From Candidatus Delongbacteria bacterium (GTDB lineage Bacteria > Delongbacteria > UBA4055): a DNA stretch of 30,825 nucleotides. The translations under genes were made by a program, and so were the position numbers. The stretch spans positions 1 through 30,825 of the forward strand of contig JAFGUL010000059.1 in assembly GCA_016938535.1 (NCBI GenBank). The letters are read 5' to 3'. The notes under the pieces are model-generated. The model was not told the DNA's origin. It saw only the letters and a list, made by a program, of their open reading frames with translations, and searched no databases. Position 1 is the stretch's first letter. Every line of letters starts with the position of its first letter. This document shows, one piece after another, positions 7,169 to 15,230 of the stretch.

Positions 7169-8116
7169 CTAATCTCCGGTTTTTTCTTTAAGATATTCGG
7201 TTGACAGATTTACGGACTCGATAGCTACTTCAAGCTGGCTTTCATCAGGCTCGTTGGTCGTTATGTGCTGAAGCCACAGACCGGGTTTTATCAGCATTCC
7301 TACTACAGGCAGGTGCATGTATTTTTCCGACAGTTTTAACAGTTCGAACGACACTCCGACCACTACGGGAAGGAAAAGCAGGTGAACTCCGATCCTGGAA
7401 ATAACATTCGGGTAGGTATAAAATATATAGTAAACACTGTCGAATATTGAGAATATAAATATGGTGATCACTGCCGCGATGAGTATAAAACTCGTTCCGC
7501 ATCTCGGGTGAAATCTGCTTTGAGGTTTGACATTCTCTACTGTCATCTCAAGTCCTTTTTCGAATGCGGCAATAGCCTTGTGTTCCGCGCCATGATACTC
7601 GAAGAGTCTTTTCACATCTTTCATAAAACTGATAGAGTACATATAGAGTACGAGAAAGGCTGTCCTTATAATTCCGGCGAGGAGATTGAAAAGGAACTGA
7701 TTTTCATTGAACTTTTCAAAAATATCGGTAAGCTTATAAGGTATGTACATGAAAATACCGAGAGCTATTATCAGAACCGCCGAAGTGCCGACGGCATCAA
7801 GAAGTTTGGAAACAAATGATTTCTTTTCATCTGAAACGGCTTGTCCTTTAGCTTTTTTCTCATCCTCGATAGCACGATCGGCTGACCAGTTAAGAGTCCC
7901 TATCCCGATCTTCATCATCTCGAAAAGCCCGAGCGCACCTCTTACAACGGGAATGTTAAGAGCTTTGATCCGCTTTGTCACAGGGATGAACTTTCTCGAA
8001 TTTCTTTCAAGGCTGCCGTCGGCTCTTCTGATAACAGTTGAAACATATTCCGGCGACCTCATCATAACGCCTTCGATTACCGCCTGTCCGCCTATGCTGA
8101 TCTTTTCTTTTTCCAA
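7169..8116 (-). CDS. DUF1385 (YqhQ-like) integral membrane protein
   Basis: The 315-aa product opens with the family signature (ISIGGQAVIEGVMMRSPEYVS). It also contains the conserved YHGAEHKAI segment near residue 175 and RFHPRCGTSFI near 202, characteristic of DUF1385. Hydrophobic helices lie at about 110-128, 140-165, 205-230 and 235-260. The biochemical function of the family is not established. The start is TTG 8116 with GAGG about 7 nt upstream; the nearby upstream ATG is followed at once by a stop, so TTG is the sound choice. It is the first gene of the operon with the barrel candidate and msrC and lies downstream of the rpmE terminator. Confidence 0.9.
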   Translation of the reverse strand: MEKEKISIGGQAVIEGVMMRSPEYVSTVIRRADGSLERNSRKFIPVTKRIKALNIPVVRGALGLFEMMKIGIGTLNWSADRAIEDEKKAKGQAVSDEKKSFVSKLLDAVGTSAVLIIALGIFMYIPYKLTDIFEKFNENQFLFNLLAGIIRTAFLVLYMYSISFMKDVKRLFEYHGAEHKAIAAFEKGLEMTVENVKPQSRFHPRCGTSFILIAAVITIFIFSIFDSVYYIFYTYPNVISRIGVHLLFLPVVVGVSFELLKLSEKYMHLPVVGMLIKPGLWLQHITTNEPDESQLEVAIESVNLSTEYLKEKTGD

Positions 8117-8135
8117 ATCGCTACCTCATTTTTTA

Positions 8136-8171
8136 AAAGTAAAAAAGCGCATAGAATAAATATGCGCTTTT
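8136..8171 (-). terminator. Rho-independent terminator of rpmE
   Basis: An 11-bp stem (AAAAGCGCATA with TATGCGCTTTT) and a 7-nt loop are followed on the minus strand by TTACTTTT. It lies 25 bp past the rpmE stop and before the DUF1385 gene. The next operon therefore has its own start or depends on read-through. Confidence 0.85.
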
Positions 8172-8196
8172 AAAATCGGATTTCCTATGACAAAAT

Positions 8197-8412
8197 CTAT
8201 TCTTCTTCTTTTTTCTCGATCTTGTATTTCTTCATGAATTTGTCAACTCTGCCGGCAGTGTCCAGAAGCCTTGTCTTTCCTGTGTAGAACGGATGGCATT
8301 TAGAACAGATCTCGACTTTTATATCACCGACTGTTGTCCTGTTTTCAAAGCTGTTCCCGCAAACGCATGAAATAGTAGCTTTTTCATATTTTGGATGAAT
8401 ATCTTTTTTCAT
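8197..8412 (-). CDS. rpmE: 50S ribosomal protein bL31 (zinc-binding form)
   Basis: The 71-aa protein is a component of the large ribosomal subunit. It begins MKKDIHPKY and has the four-cysteine zinc-type pattern (CVCG near 17-20 and [11 protein letters not shown] near 37-47), followed by the conserved [16 protein letters not shown] segment and a basic tail. The zinc-binding (C+) form is thus encoded. Length is standard. A good ribosome binding site (AAGGAG) lies 8 nt before the ATG and a clear promoter lies just upstream. It forms a single-gene transcript ending at the terminator at 8136-8171. Confidence 0.97.
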   Translation of the reverse strand: MKKDIHPKYEKATISCVCGNSFENRTTVGDIKVEICSKCHPFYTGKTRLLDTAGRVDKFMKKYKIEKKEEE

Positions 8413-8452
8413 CTATAACTCCTTCGTTTTCGTCTTTTATTTCAACCGGCGG

Positions 8453-8481
8453 AATATAACAACAAAACTCTATAAAAGCAA
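8453..8481 (-). promoter_or_regulatory. Promoter of rpmE
   Basis: On the minus strand TTGCTT (8481-8476), a 17 bp spacer and TATATT (8458-8453). Transcription would start about 35 nt before the ATG. Confidence 0.65.
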
Positions 8482-8501
8482 ACTGTTTTTATGGAATATT
8501 T

Positions 8502-10103
8502 TTAAAAATAGGATACGAGAGACACTTTAAATCCGTCAAACTCCGGTACCTGTCTGCAGCTTCCTCCCGCACATTTAATTCCTGCACGCTCCCTTCCGTA
8601 GAACAGATTCAGCTTGTGATCGTCCATTATGTCAAAACCGGCCTCTACTCCCAGCCACTTATCCGGTGAATCCCCTGATACTTCTTCAGTAGTTGAGATC
8701 AGAGATATGTTAATGTACCCTATCAGTGAGTAGGAATATTCGACTGATGCGTAAATATCGTTATAGTCCTCATCCTTAAACTCATTGCTGACCGTCTGGA
8801 ATTCTCCGCAAAGGGCTATCTTCGAGTCAGTTCCAACCCTGAAATAATATTCACCCATGAAGGTGTTCCTCTGATCCGCATAGACATCAGAAGTGTTATC
8901 TCCTCCAGGTATAATGTCGATATTGTATCCTTTAGCAAGAGGAGAGTCGAGAAAATATCCGGCTCCGAACACGAAACCGTATTCTTCACCTGTGTAACCG
9001 TAGTTTAGCCAGATATCTGTATAGGGCAGGTAATCGTCTGAGAACTCCGGTAGAATACTGCCGCCGTTATGAAGGGACGCAAAAGCAGAATACGCCTTAA
9101 GCTCCGTACGTTCATTTATCTGGTATGCAGCTGTAAGCTTATAACCTATTTCATCATTTGGATTGACTACATGAGGATGCGTGTTCAAAAGGTGAGACGA
9201 ATGAGCAATAATAAGCTCGGGCGCGCTCTGATAAGGTGTAAATCCTGAAGAGATCTCATTCGGATTAGCCCCGTATTTGTAATAATCCTTGAATTCAAGA
9301 TCAACGCTGAACCCTTTAACGGCATAGCTTAATGACGAATAATTCGCCCATCCGGTCTGAGAAGGCGTTCTTTTAGTCGTTTTAAGAGCGTATTCGTTAA
9401 AGAAGGCAAGTCCGAACGCTTCAACTTCAACATTAGCTCCGGTTATTCCTGTCTCTTCTATGAACATCTCGTCATACAAATACTGTTCTTCCGGTGTTTC
9501 TTCCCCTTCAAGATAGAGATATGACCCGCCGATATTAATGTAGTATTCATCAAGATCAAGATATGTGCTTATAGGCAGGCTCAATTCTCCGCCGAGAACT
9601 TTATTGTCGAACTGATCCACTGTCTGATCTGAAGGTTCAATATCGTTCACATACTTGAAATAACTTTTTCCTCCGAGTGCTTTAAAGCAGAACAGATCTC
9701 CCGAATACTGAAAACTTCCGCCCCTGATCTTACTGTCGAAAAAGTCGGACCTCGATTCTTTAAGGCCGAAAACAAGTCCTCTTCCGAAGAAACCGTAGAA
9801 ATCACCTGCTGTAATATTTATTCCTCTATTCGCATAGTTGAAACTCATTCTTGTGATCTCTTTCAACGATTCGTTCCTGCTGCTCGGATCAGCTGCCTCG
9901 AACCTCAAACCCGCCGAAAAATTCCCCTTGAATACTTCAAGATCAAGCCAGTCCTCAAAATACTGTTTTTCAATCTCTACATTTTTATCGTCGCCGCCCC
10001 ATTCACTGCCTATACCGAAATTCATGTTGTTTACTGCTGTGATCGTAAGTTCCTGCGAATAAGCCGCGAGTGCGCACAATATGATTAATATAAATCTTTT
10101 CAT
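8502..10103 (-). CDS. Outer-membrane barrel protein, DUF6029-like
   Basis: The 533-aa product has a signal peptide (MKRFILIILCALAAYS) and ends with SYF. It is dense in alternating beta strands with aromatic girdles (for example INITAGDFYGFFGRGLVFGL near 95-114), typical of a large outer-membrane barrel. The pattern of a reference strand set followed by DFYGxFGRGLVFGL resembles DUF6029 proteins of Bacteroidota and relatives; that family name is from recall and moderately certain. Two cysteines near the C terminus (CAGGSC) may form a disulfide. It lies 20 bp downstream of the thioredoxin-like lipoprotein gene and is probably co-transcribed with it; AGGA precedes the ATG. Substrate unknown. Confidence 0.65.
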   Translation of the reverse strand: MKRFILIILCALAAYSQELTITAVNNMNFGIGSEWGGDDKNVEIEKQYFEDWLDLEVFKGNFSAGLRFEAADPSSRNESLKEITRMSFNYANRGINITAGDFYGFFGRGLVFGLKESRSDFFDSKIRGGSFQYSGDLFCFKALGGKSYFKYVNDIEPSDQTVDQFDNKVLGGELSLPISTYLDLDEYYINIGGSYLYLEGEETPEEQYLYDEMFIEETGITGANVEVEAFGLAFFNEYALKTTKRTPSQTGWANYSSLSYAVKGFSVDLEFKDYYKYGANPNEISSGFTPYQSAPELIIAHSSHLLNTHPHVVNPNDEIGYKLTAAYQINERTELKAYSAFASLHNGGSILPEFSDDYLPYTDIWLNYGYTGEEYGFVFGAGYFLDSPLAKGYNIDIIPGGDNTSDVYADQRNTFMGEYYFRVGTDSKIALCGEFQTVSNEFKDEDYNDIYASVEYSYSLIGYINISLISTTEEVSGDSPDKWLGVEAGFDIMDDHKLNLFYGRERAGIKCAGGSCRQVPEFDGFKVSLVSYF

Positions 10104-10123
10104 TTCAGTTATTCCTGTTTGAT

Positions 10124-11050
10124 TTAATTGTTCGGATATGCCGTCGAATACATCAGATCAAGCCATACAGGAAAGTCCATATCATACTTAAACTCAACTA
10201 TCATCCCGTTCGGCATTACGGCAAAAAAAGCTGTTTCAATTACTTCCCCCGTAAGTTTCTCGAAAAATCCTTTTGCAGTATTATCCGGCTGATCTAAGAA
10301 ACAGTCAAATGGCAGTCTCTCTATCTTAAGTTTATAATCAAGAAATTCTTTCTCCGAATCGAACGATCTGCCGAACATTGAATGACTGTATTTTTCAATG
10401 TCGTACGAGGGATCCTGGTACATAGCCTTAACATCCCTCGCTTCTTCAACGCAGCTCAAGCAGCCCTTGTACATGAACTGAACGAAAGCGAGCTTGCCGT
10501 TCTTTTCTCTAAAGTCAATTGAGTCACCTTCGATCTCCTTTATCAGACCAAGTTCTTCGTAGAGAAGTATAAGCGGAAACGGTTTAGCAATCTTGAATCC
10601 AAGTTTCGTTCCTGAAACTGTTGTATTCTCGGATTCATCAGAAACTGCTAACTTCAGATAAAACTCCTGGTACACTGAGTCTTGAATGATCGGATAATCC
10701 TTATAATATGAATTAATAATTATTTCTCCGTTGCTTATAGATTCAGTGCCAGTTACTTCATATTCTGAACCTTCAATATCTTCAGCTATAAGTTTAATCT
10801 TATGGATCTCACGATTGTCCTGTACTTTGGCTTTTATTTTCCAGACTTCCGTAAAAAGAGTGTCCGTGAAATTCACGAACAAACTGTCCGATGTATAATT
10901 ATACAATGTATCGGAACCGCTATAGACATACATTATCTCTACAGAAGGTGCTGTATTATCTATCCCGAGCGGCGTTTCGGTGTGACATGCAGTGAAAATA
11001 AATAATGTCAGAGCCGACAGTATCACTGCAACGGTCTTTCTTCTTTTCAT
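10124..11050 (-). CDS. Lipoprotein with a C-terminal thioredoxin-like (TlpA/AhpC-type) domain
   Basis: The 308-aa protein has a lipoprotein signal with lipobox FTAC (Cys22), so it is membrane anchored and faces the periplasm or surface. Residues about 35-155 look like an Ig-like beta domain (AKVQDNREIHKIKLIAEDIE). The C-terminal half (about 160-300) looks like a thioredoxin fold: KLAFVQFMYKGCLSC places a CxxC pair (Cys197, Cys200) after the expected central strand, and ETAFFAVMPNGMIVEF near 270-288 fits the last strands after a cis-Pro loop. It may be a thiol-disulfide exchange protein for its neighbours; the downstream barrel protein ends with a CxxxxC pair. A promoter lies upstream at 11114-11142. 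Redox function is inferred. Confidence 0.65.
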   Translation of the reverse strand: MKRRKTVAVILSALTLFIFTACHTETPLGIDNTAPSVEIMYVYSGSDTLYNYTSDSLFVNFTDTLFTEVWKIKAKVQDNREIHKIKLIAEDIEGSEYEVTGTESISNGEIIINSYYKDYPIIQDSVYQEFYLKLAVSDESENTTVSGTKLGFKIAKPFPLILLYEELGLIKEIEGDSIDFREKNGKLAFVQFMYKGCLSCVEEARDVKAMYQDPSYDIEKYSHSMFGRSFDSEKEFLDYKLKIERLPFDCFLDQPDNTAKGFFEKLTGEVIETAFFAVMPNGMIVEFKYDMDFPVWLDLMYSTAYPNN

Positions 11051-11113
11051 GTTCTTTCCCCGTTTTTATCGTGTATGTAGTATTTGTTATAGATATAATT
11101 TTTCATATGCAAA

Positions 11114-11142
11114 AATATACTTAATTAAGATATTTTTGGCAA
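11114..11142 (-). promoter_or_regulatory. Promoter of the lipoprotein/DUF6029-like gene pair
   Basis: On the minus strand TTGCCA (11142-11137), a 17 bp spacer and TATATT (11119-11114). The leader is about 57 nt and ends in a GGGGAAAG ribosome binding site. Confidence 0.65.
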
Positions 11143-11149
11143 GTGATTT

Positions 11150-12040
11150 TTATTTACCTTCGGAAGGTTTTTTGAGAGCATCTTTCTTATTTTTGTAATA
11201 GCTTTCACGCTCCGGATCTTCAGATATCAAATATTCAAAATACTTTTCGTCTCTACTCAGTGAAAATATCTCTGAAAGGGCATAAAAATTATTCGTGAAA
11301 AAGTTTTCGGGAATGTCTTGAGTCTTAGTCAGCTGTTCAAAAACAGGTTCGACAAAATACGATGCCCTATCCTTCTTTCCCGTGTTCATGAAATGAACTG
11401 CATTATACATAAGCGCATTCAAACGCCTCAACTCTATATTCTTATCCATTCTGTAATTGTTAAGGAGTTCGATCCTTTTACTCCACTCGTTCCTGTCCGC
11501 AGCAGAAGTAAGAATATTCTCGAAACCGTTCAGTTTCTGATAATAAAAGTCCCCTTCCAGTTTAAAGGTGGGCCGGTCAGTATAGGACAGTCTGTCGAAA
11601 TTTTCACCCATTGTAAGATATGCATAGAAAAGCACTATTGTTTCAAGATGCGAAGCACTCATTCTGTCCAGAACGGGTTCGTTTTCGTATTCTAAAGTAA
11701 AGTTAATATCCTTTTCATTAAAATAAATATTCTTTCTGACAGGCACGAACTGTCTTACCTCGTTTACCGGTCCGCTGCTTAAAGTGATCATTCCCGTAAA
11801 ACCTGTCAGTGAGGTGTTCTTGTCAATATTGATATTAATGCCGGTCTCGATCTTTTCAAAGTCGGTATGCGGAAGCTCCCATCTGAAATTGTTCAGCTGC
11901 TTTTCTAGTTCCGAGGCGAACACATTAAGTTTCTGGACTATTTCGGTATTATCGGGTTTGAGATAAATTATCCTGAAAGTAAATTCGACATTCCCCGCCG
12001 TAAGAAGTGCCGATAAAAGTAACAGTGAAATAAACCTCAT
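11150..12040 (-). CDS. PorD-like protein (DUF4835), putative type IX secretion accessory factor
   Basis: The 296-aa product has a signal peptide (MRFISLLLLSALLTAG). The layout of DUF4835/PorD is recognisable: an N-terminal domain with TEIVQKLNVFASELEKQLNNFRW; then GFTGMITLSSGPVNEVRQ followed by PVRKNIYFNEKDINFTLEYEN; then LETIVLFYAYLTMGENFDRLS; then a helical C-terminal half. Length is normal for the family (about 290-305). In Bacteroidota PorD is linked to the type IX secretion machinery and gliding. No other T9SS gene is in the window, so involvement in secretion here is an inference. The gene has its own promoter (12070-12098) and lies upstream of the lipoprotein/barrel pair. Confidence 0.75.
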   Translation of the reverse strand: MRFISLLLLSALLTAGNVEFTFRIIYLKPDNTEIVQKLNVFASELEKQLNNFRWELPHTDFEKIETGININIDKNTSLTGFTGMITLSSGPVNEVRQFVPVRKNIYFNEKDINFTLEYENEPVLDRMSASHLETIVLFYAYLTMGENFDRLSYTDRPTFKLEGDFYYQKLNGFENILTSAADRNEWSKRIELLNNYRMDKNIELRRLNALMYNAVHFMNTGKKDRASYFVEPVFEQLTKTQDIPENFFTNNFYALSEIFSLSRDEKYFEYLISEDPERESYYKNKKDALKKPSEGK

Positions 12041-12069
12041 GATCTCCTGCCCCGCTTAATCTTATCCGT

Positions 12070-12098
12070 AATTTAATTATTCAAGCCGGAATAGTCAA
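12070..12098 (-). promoter_or_regulatory. Promoter of the PorD-like gene
   Basis: On the minus strand TTGACT (12098-12093), a 17 bp spacer and TAAATT (12075-12070). A GGAG ribosome binding site precedes the ATG at 12040. Confidence 0.6.
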
Positions 12099-12118
12099 AC
12101 TAAAACGGGTTTTTATCT

Positions 12119-12146
12119 TTGTTTTATCTATGATTTTGCTTATATT
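12119..12146 (+). promoter_or_regulatory. Candidate promoter of the GDH-like/protein A/protein B operon
   Basis: TTGTTT (12119-12124), a 16 bp spacer and TATATT (12141-12146). The predicted leader is about 32 nt. The -35 element is weaker than those of the other promoters in the window. Confidence 0.5.
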
Positions 12147-12184
12147 ATCGGGATAAGAAATCTAAATTGAATCAGGGAGTCGAA

Positions 12185-13471
12185 ATGGAAGTAAACTCAT
12201 ATAACCCCTACACTATAGCACAGGAGCAGTTCGACAAGGCTGCGGCAATGTTGAGCCTCGACAGCGCAGTAAAAGATCTTCTTAGAACACCGATGAAAGA
12301 ATTTCATTTCAGTATCCCGGTGAGAATGGACGACGGTTCAAAGAAAATATTCAAGGGTTACAGGATCATGCACAATGATGCGAGAGGCGCTGCTAAGGGC
12401 GGAGTAAGGTTCCATATGCATGAAACGGTGGACTCTGTCAGAGCGCTTTCCATGCTTATGAGCTGGAAAACAGCTGTTGCCGATCTTCCGCTCGGCGGAG
12501 CATACGGCGGCGTGATGTGCGACCCGAGGAATCTTTCCCTGAATGAACAGGAACAGATCTGTCGCGGCTGGGTAAGGCAGAACTATAAAAATGTGGGACC
12601 GAGAACTGATGTTCCCGCACCGGATCTGATGACCAACGCAAAACATATGCTCTGGATGCTCGACGAATACGAGACTATTACGGGAGAAAGACAACCCGGT
12701 TTTATTACGGGAAAACCGGTCGGAATGGGAGGCTCGCTCGGGAAAAAAGAAGCAACGGGCTACGGGATCATGCTTTGCGTAAGAGAAGCGCTTAAAGAGA
12801 TGAACATTCACCCTTCAAAAACAACAGCAAGCTTTCAGGGATTCGGTAATGTAGCTCAGAACGCTATCGAGCTTTATAATAAAATGGGCGGTAAAGTCGT
12901 CTGTGTATCATGCTGGGATCAGAAGGAGATGAAGGAAATTTCTTTTTGCAGGGACAGCGGTATCGATCTGGAGGAACTGAGAAAGATCACTGACCCTTTC
13001 GGCAGCATTGACAGAAAAAAAGCGGTAAAACTGGGCTATGAAACCGTTGAAGGATCAGAATGGTTGAATAAGGATGCGGATATTCTGGTGCCCTGCGCAG
13101 TGGAGAATCAGATCAACGGTGAAAATGTCGGACTTGTAAAACCGTCCGTCAGGATAATTGCCGAGGGTGCGAACAGTCCGACCAATCCTCACGCTGAAGA
13201 AATACTTAATAAAAATAATGTCAGGATAATTCCGGATATTCTCGCTAACTCCGGCGGGGTGATCTGCTCCTATTTCGAGCAGGTCCAGAGCAACATGAAT
13301 TATTTCTGGGATAAAAATGAGGTTTTCGGAAAACTCGACCAGAAGATCACTGCGGCATATATTTCCGTCAGTGAATTTGCCCGTAAAAACAAACTGAACA
13401 TGCGTGAATCTGCTTTTATAATCTCGGTTGACAGGGTCGCTAACGCATGTAAAGAGAGAGGATGGGTCTGA
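12185..13471 (+). CDS. Glu/Leu/Phe/Val dehydrogenase-family protein with the catalytic Lys replaced by Tyr
   Basis: The 428-aa protein aligns along its whole length with NAD(P)-dependent glutamate dehydrogenases of the short GudB/GdhA type. Lys71 (AKGGVRF) and Lys95 (SWK) of the substrate pocket are kept, as are Asp147 (DVPAPD), the nucleotide-binding GFGNVA (219-224) and the substrate serine in SYFE. But the catalytic lysine motif GGxKGG reads GGAYGG: Tyr107, codon TAC at 12503-12505. A normal oxidative deamination is therefore doubtful; a regulatory or altered-substrate role is likely. The usual acidic or basic coenzyme loop after the Rossmann motif is also unusual (VSCWDQKEM). I chose ATG 12185 because GGGAG lies 6 nt upstream; the longer frame would start at TTG 12167 without a ribosome binding site. 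Its stop is one base before the start of protein A, so the two are translationally coupled. Confidence 0.88.
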   Translation: MEVNSYNPYTIAQEQFDKAAAMLSLDSAVKDLLRTPMKEFHFSIPVRMDDGSKKIFKGYRIMHNDARGAAKGGVRFHMHETVDSVRALSMLMSWKTAVADLPLGGAYGGVMCDPRNLSLNEQEQICRGWVRQNYKNVGPRTDVPAPDLMTNAKHMLWMLDEYETITGERQPGFITGKPVGMGGSLGKKEATGYGIMLCVREALKEMNIHPSKTTASFQGFGNVAQNAIELYNKMGGKVVCVSCWDQKEMKEISFCRDSGIDLEELRKITDPFGSIDRKKAVKLGYETVEGSEWLNKDADILVPCAVENQINGENVGLVKPSVRIIAEGANSPTNPHAEEILNKNNVRIIPDILANSGGVICSYFEQVQSNMNYFWDKNEVFGKLDQKITAAYISVSEFARKNKLNMRESAFIISVDRVANACKERGWV

Positions 13472-13472
13472 T

Positions 13473-15218
13473 ATGAAAGAATTTGACTTTATGGCTTCGT
13501 TCGATGACGCTCAAAACAGTGTAAGAAGCTCAATCGGCTTCATCGGTACAGGGGAATCAGGCGGAAAGGCCAACAGTCTGATCAAAGCAGATGAAATTGT
13601 TAAAGAACTCAATATTAAAGGCGGTCACTCTTCATTCGTGATAGATATTCCCGGATTTAGTGTGATCAGAAGTGATGTTTTCGATGAATTCATGAGGGAT
13701 AACGGTCTTTACAAAATTGCTCTGAGCGACGCCGATGACGACAGGATAGCTTACGAATTTCAGAAAGCAGACCTCCCTTTCGGAATACTTAAAGACCTTC
13801 GGGAGCTGATCTCCGGAGCGCATAAACCTCTTGCAGTTAGGTCTTCAAGCCTTCTCGAGGACGCTAAATTCGAACCTTTTGCCGGGATTTATGCCACTAA
13901 AATGCTTCCTAACAACCAGTTCGATGTGGATGAAAGATGCAGAAAACTTTTCGAGGCTGTAAAACTAATTTATGCTTCGGCCTTTTTCAAAGCTCCAAAA
14001 GACTATATGAAAGCTACCGGTCATGACATAAGGGACGAAAAAATGGCGGTCATAATTCAGGAAGTGATCGGCAGGAAGCATGACGAAAGATTTTATCCTG
14101 ACATCTCGGGCGTGGCTAGATCCTATAATTATTATCCCATGGGCAGATCAAAGCCCGAAGACGGTGTAGCCGATCTTGCTGTAGGACTCGGAAAAACTAT
14201 AGTTGACGGCGGTTTGTGCTGGACATATTCTCCTGCCGACCCGGAACAGTCTCCCCCGTTCGGATCGGTTGACGACATGCTCAAGAACACACAGACGAAA
14301 TTCTGGCATATAAGAATGAGCGAACCTGAAGAATACGATCCGATAAGGGAAACAGAGTTCATGAGCAGAGCGGATCTTATTACGGCCGAAAAAGATTCTT
14401 CCATCTCTTTCAGTGCTTCAACGGTCAGTGAATCAGGAAGGGTATCCCCCGGTGTCGGATCAGACGGACCGAGGATAATCAATTTCGCTCCCGTGCTGAA
14501 ACTCGAACTGCTTCCCCTAAACGATATAATTAAAGACCTTTTAAAGATATGCGAAGAAAAATTCAGTACCCCCGTTGAGATAGAGTTCGCCGTCACAACT
14601 TCCGGTGAAGGTTATGATGCGACAGGAAGGTTCGGCTTTCTGCAGGTCAGACCTATGGTGGTTTCGAACGAAGAGGTTGAGATCGCTGATCATGATTTTG
14701 AAGATGAAAAAAATCTTCTTTCATCGGAATTTGTTCTAGGAAACGGTTCGTCTGAGACTGTGAGCGATGTGGTTTATGTTAAACCGGATATTTTCGATGC
14801 GAAGAATACGCTCAAGATCGCCAGAGAGATCGAAAAACAAAACGACAAGCTGAGTTCCGAGAATAAAAAATACCTTCTTATCGGATTCGGCAGATGGGGT
14901 AGTTCAGACAGCTGGCTGGGGATACCTGTTAACTGGGGTCAGATATCTAATGTCCACACTATTGTCGAAGCCGGACTTCCGAATATGAATGTGGAGCTGA
15001 GTCAGGGATCTCATTTCTTCCATAATATGACGAGTTTCGGAGTGAATTATTTTTCTGTACCCGCGTACTATGAATACGAGATCAACTGGGAACTTCTTAA
15101 AAAACAGAAAATGGTCTCAGAATCAGATAATGTGGTTCATGCGGTCTTTAAAAAACCCCTGCTGATCAAAATTGACGGTCGAACAGGCAGAGGATACATA
15201 AAATCTGTAAAAAAATAA
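13473..15218 (+). CDS. Protein A: stand-alone PEP-synthase/PPDK-type ATP-binding domain protein
   Basis: The 581-aa protein consists of a PPDK_N-type ATP-binding domain (about 20-400) and a C-terminal module (about 415-581) shared with proteins B, C and D. The nucleotide-binding landmarks are GESGGKANSL (27-36), AVRSSSLLED (121-130), FAGIYAT (136-142), VEIEFAV (368-374) and FLQVRP (389-394). The swivelling phosphohistidine domain and the PEP/pyruvate barrel of PEP synthase are absent, so it cannot be a complete PEP synthase. The C-terminal module has GFGRWGSSD (471-479) and QGSHFFHN with His514. ATG 13473 follows the GDH-like stop by one base with a purine-rich AGAGAGAGGA upstream; frames extended upstream from a TTG lie inside the previous gene. 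Coupling to a dehydrogenase-like protein suggests a physical or regulatory partnership (inference). Confidence 0.82.
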   Translation: MKEFDFMASFDDAQNSVRSSIGFIGTGESGGKANSLIKADEIVKELNIKGGHSSFVIDIPGFSVIRSDVFDEFMRDNGLYKIALSDADDDRIAYEFQKADLPFGILKDLRELISGAHKPLAVRSSSLLEDAKFEPFAGIYATKMLPNNQFDVDERCRKLFEAVKLIYASAFFKAPKDYMKATGHDIRDEKMAVIIQEVIGRKHDERFYPDISGVARSYNYYPMGRSKPEDGVADLAVGLGKTIVDGGLCWTYSPADPEQSPPFGSVDDMLKNTQTKFWHIRMSEPEEYDPIRETEFMSRADLITAEKDSSISFSASTVSESGRVSPGVGSDGPRIINFAPVLKLELLPLNDIIKDLLKICEEKFSTPVEIEFAVTTSGEGYDATGRFGFLQVRPMVVSNEEVEIADHDFEDEKNLLSSEFVLGNGSSETVSDVVYVKPDIFDAKNTLKIAREIEKQNDKLSSENKKYLLIGFGRWGSSDSWLGIPVNWGQISNVHTIVEAGLPNMNVELSQGSHFFHNMTSFGVNYFSVPAYYEYEINWELLKKQKMVSESDNVVHAVFKKPLLIKIDGRTGRGYIKSVKK

Positions 15219-15230
15219 GGTTCAAAAACG

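Noticed and set aside
12167..12184. Upstream TTG start for the GDH-like protein
   Set aside because: The ATG at 12185 has a GGGAG ribosome binding site 6 nt upstream that would lie inside the longer coding frame; the TTG has none.
12338..12811. Long open frame opposite to the GDH-like gene
   Set aside because: It is fully antisense to a clearly conserved protein and its translation shows no recognisable family pattern; a shadow of codon bias. The same holds for 14132-14596 and 4571-4903.
13428..13472. Upstream TTG start for protein A
   Set aside because: It would lie inside the preceding gene; ATG 13473, one base after that gene's stop, is preceded by a purine-rich ribosome binding site.
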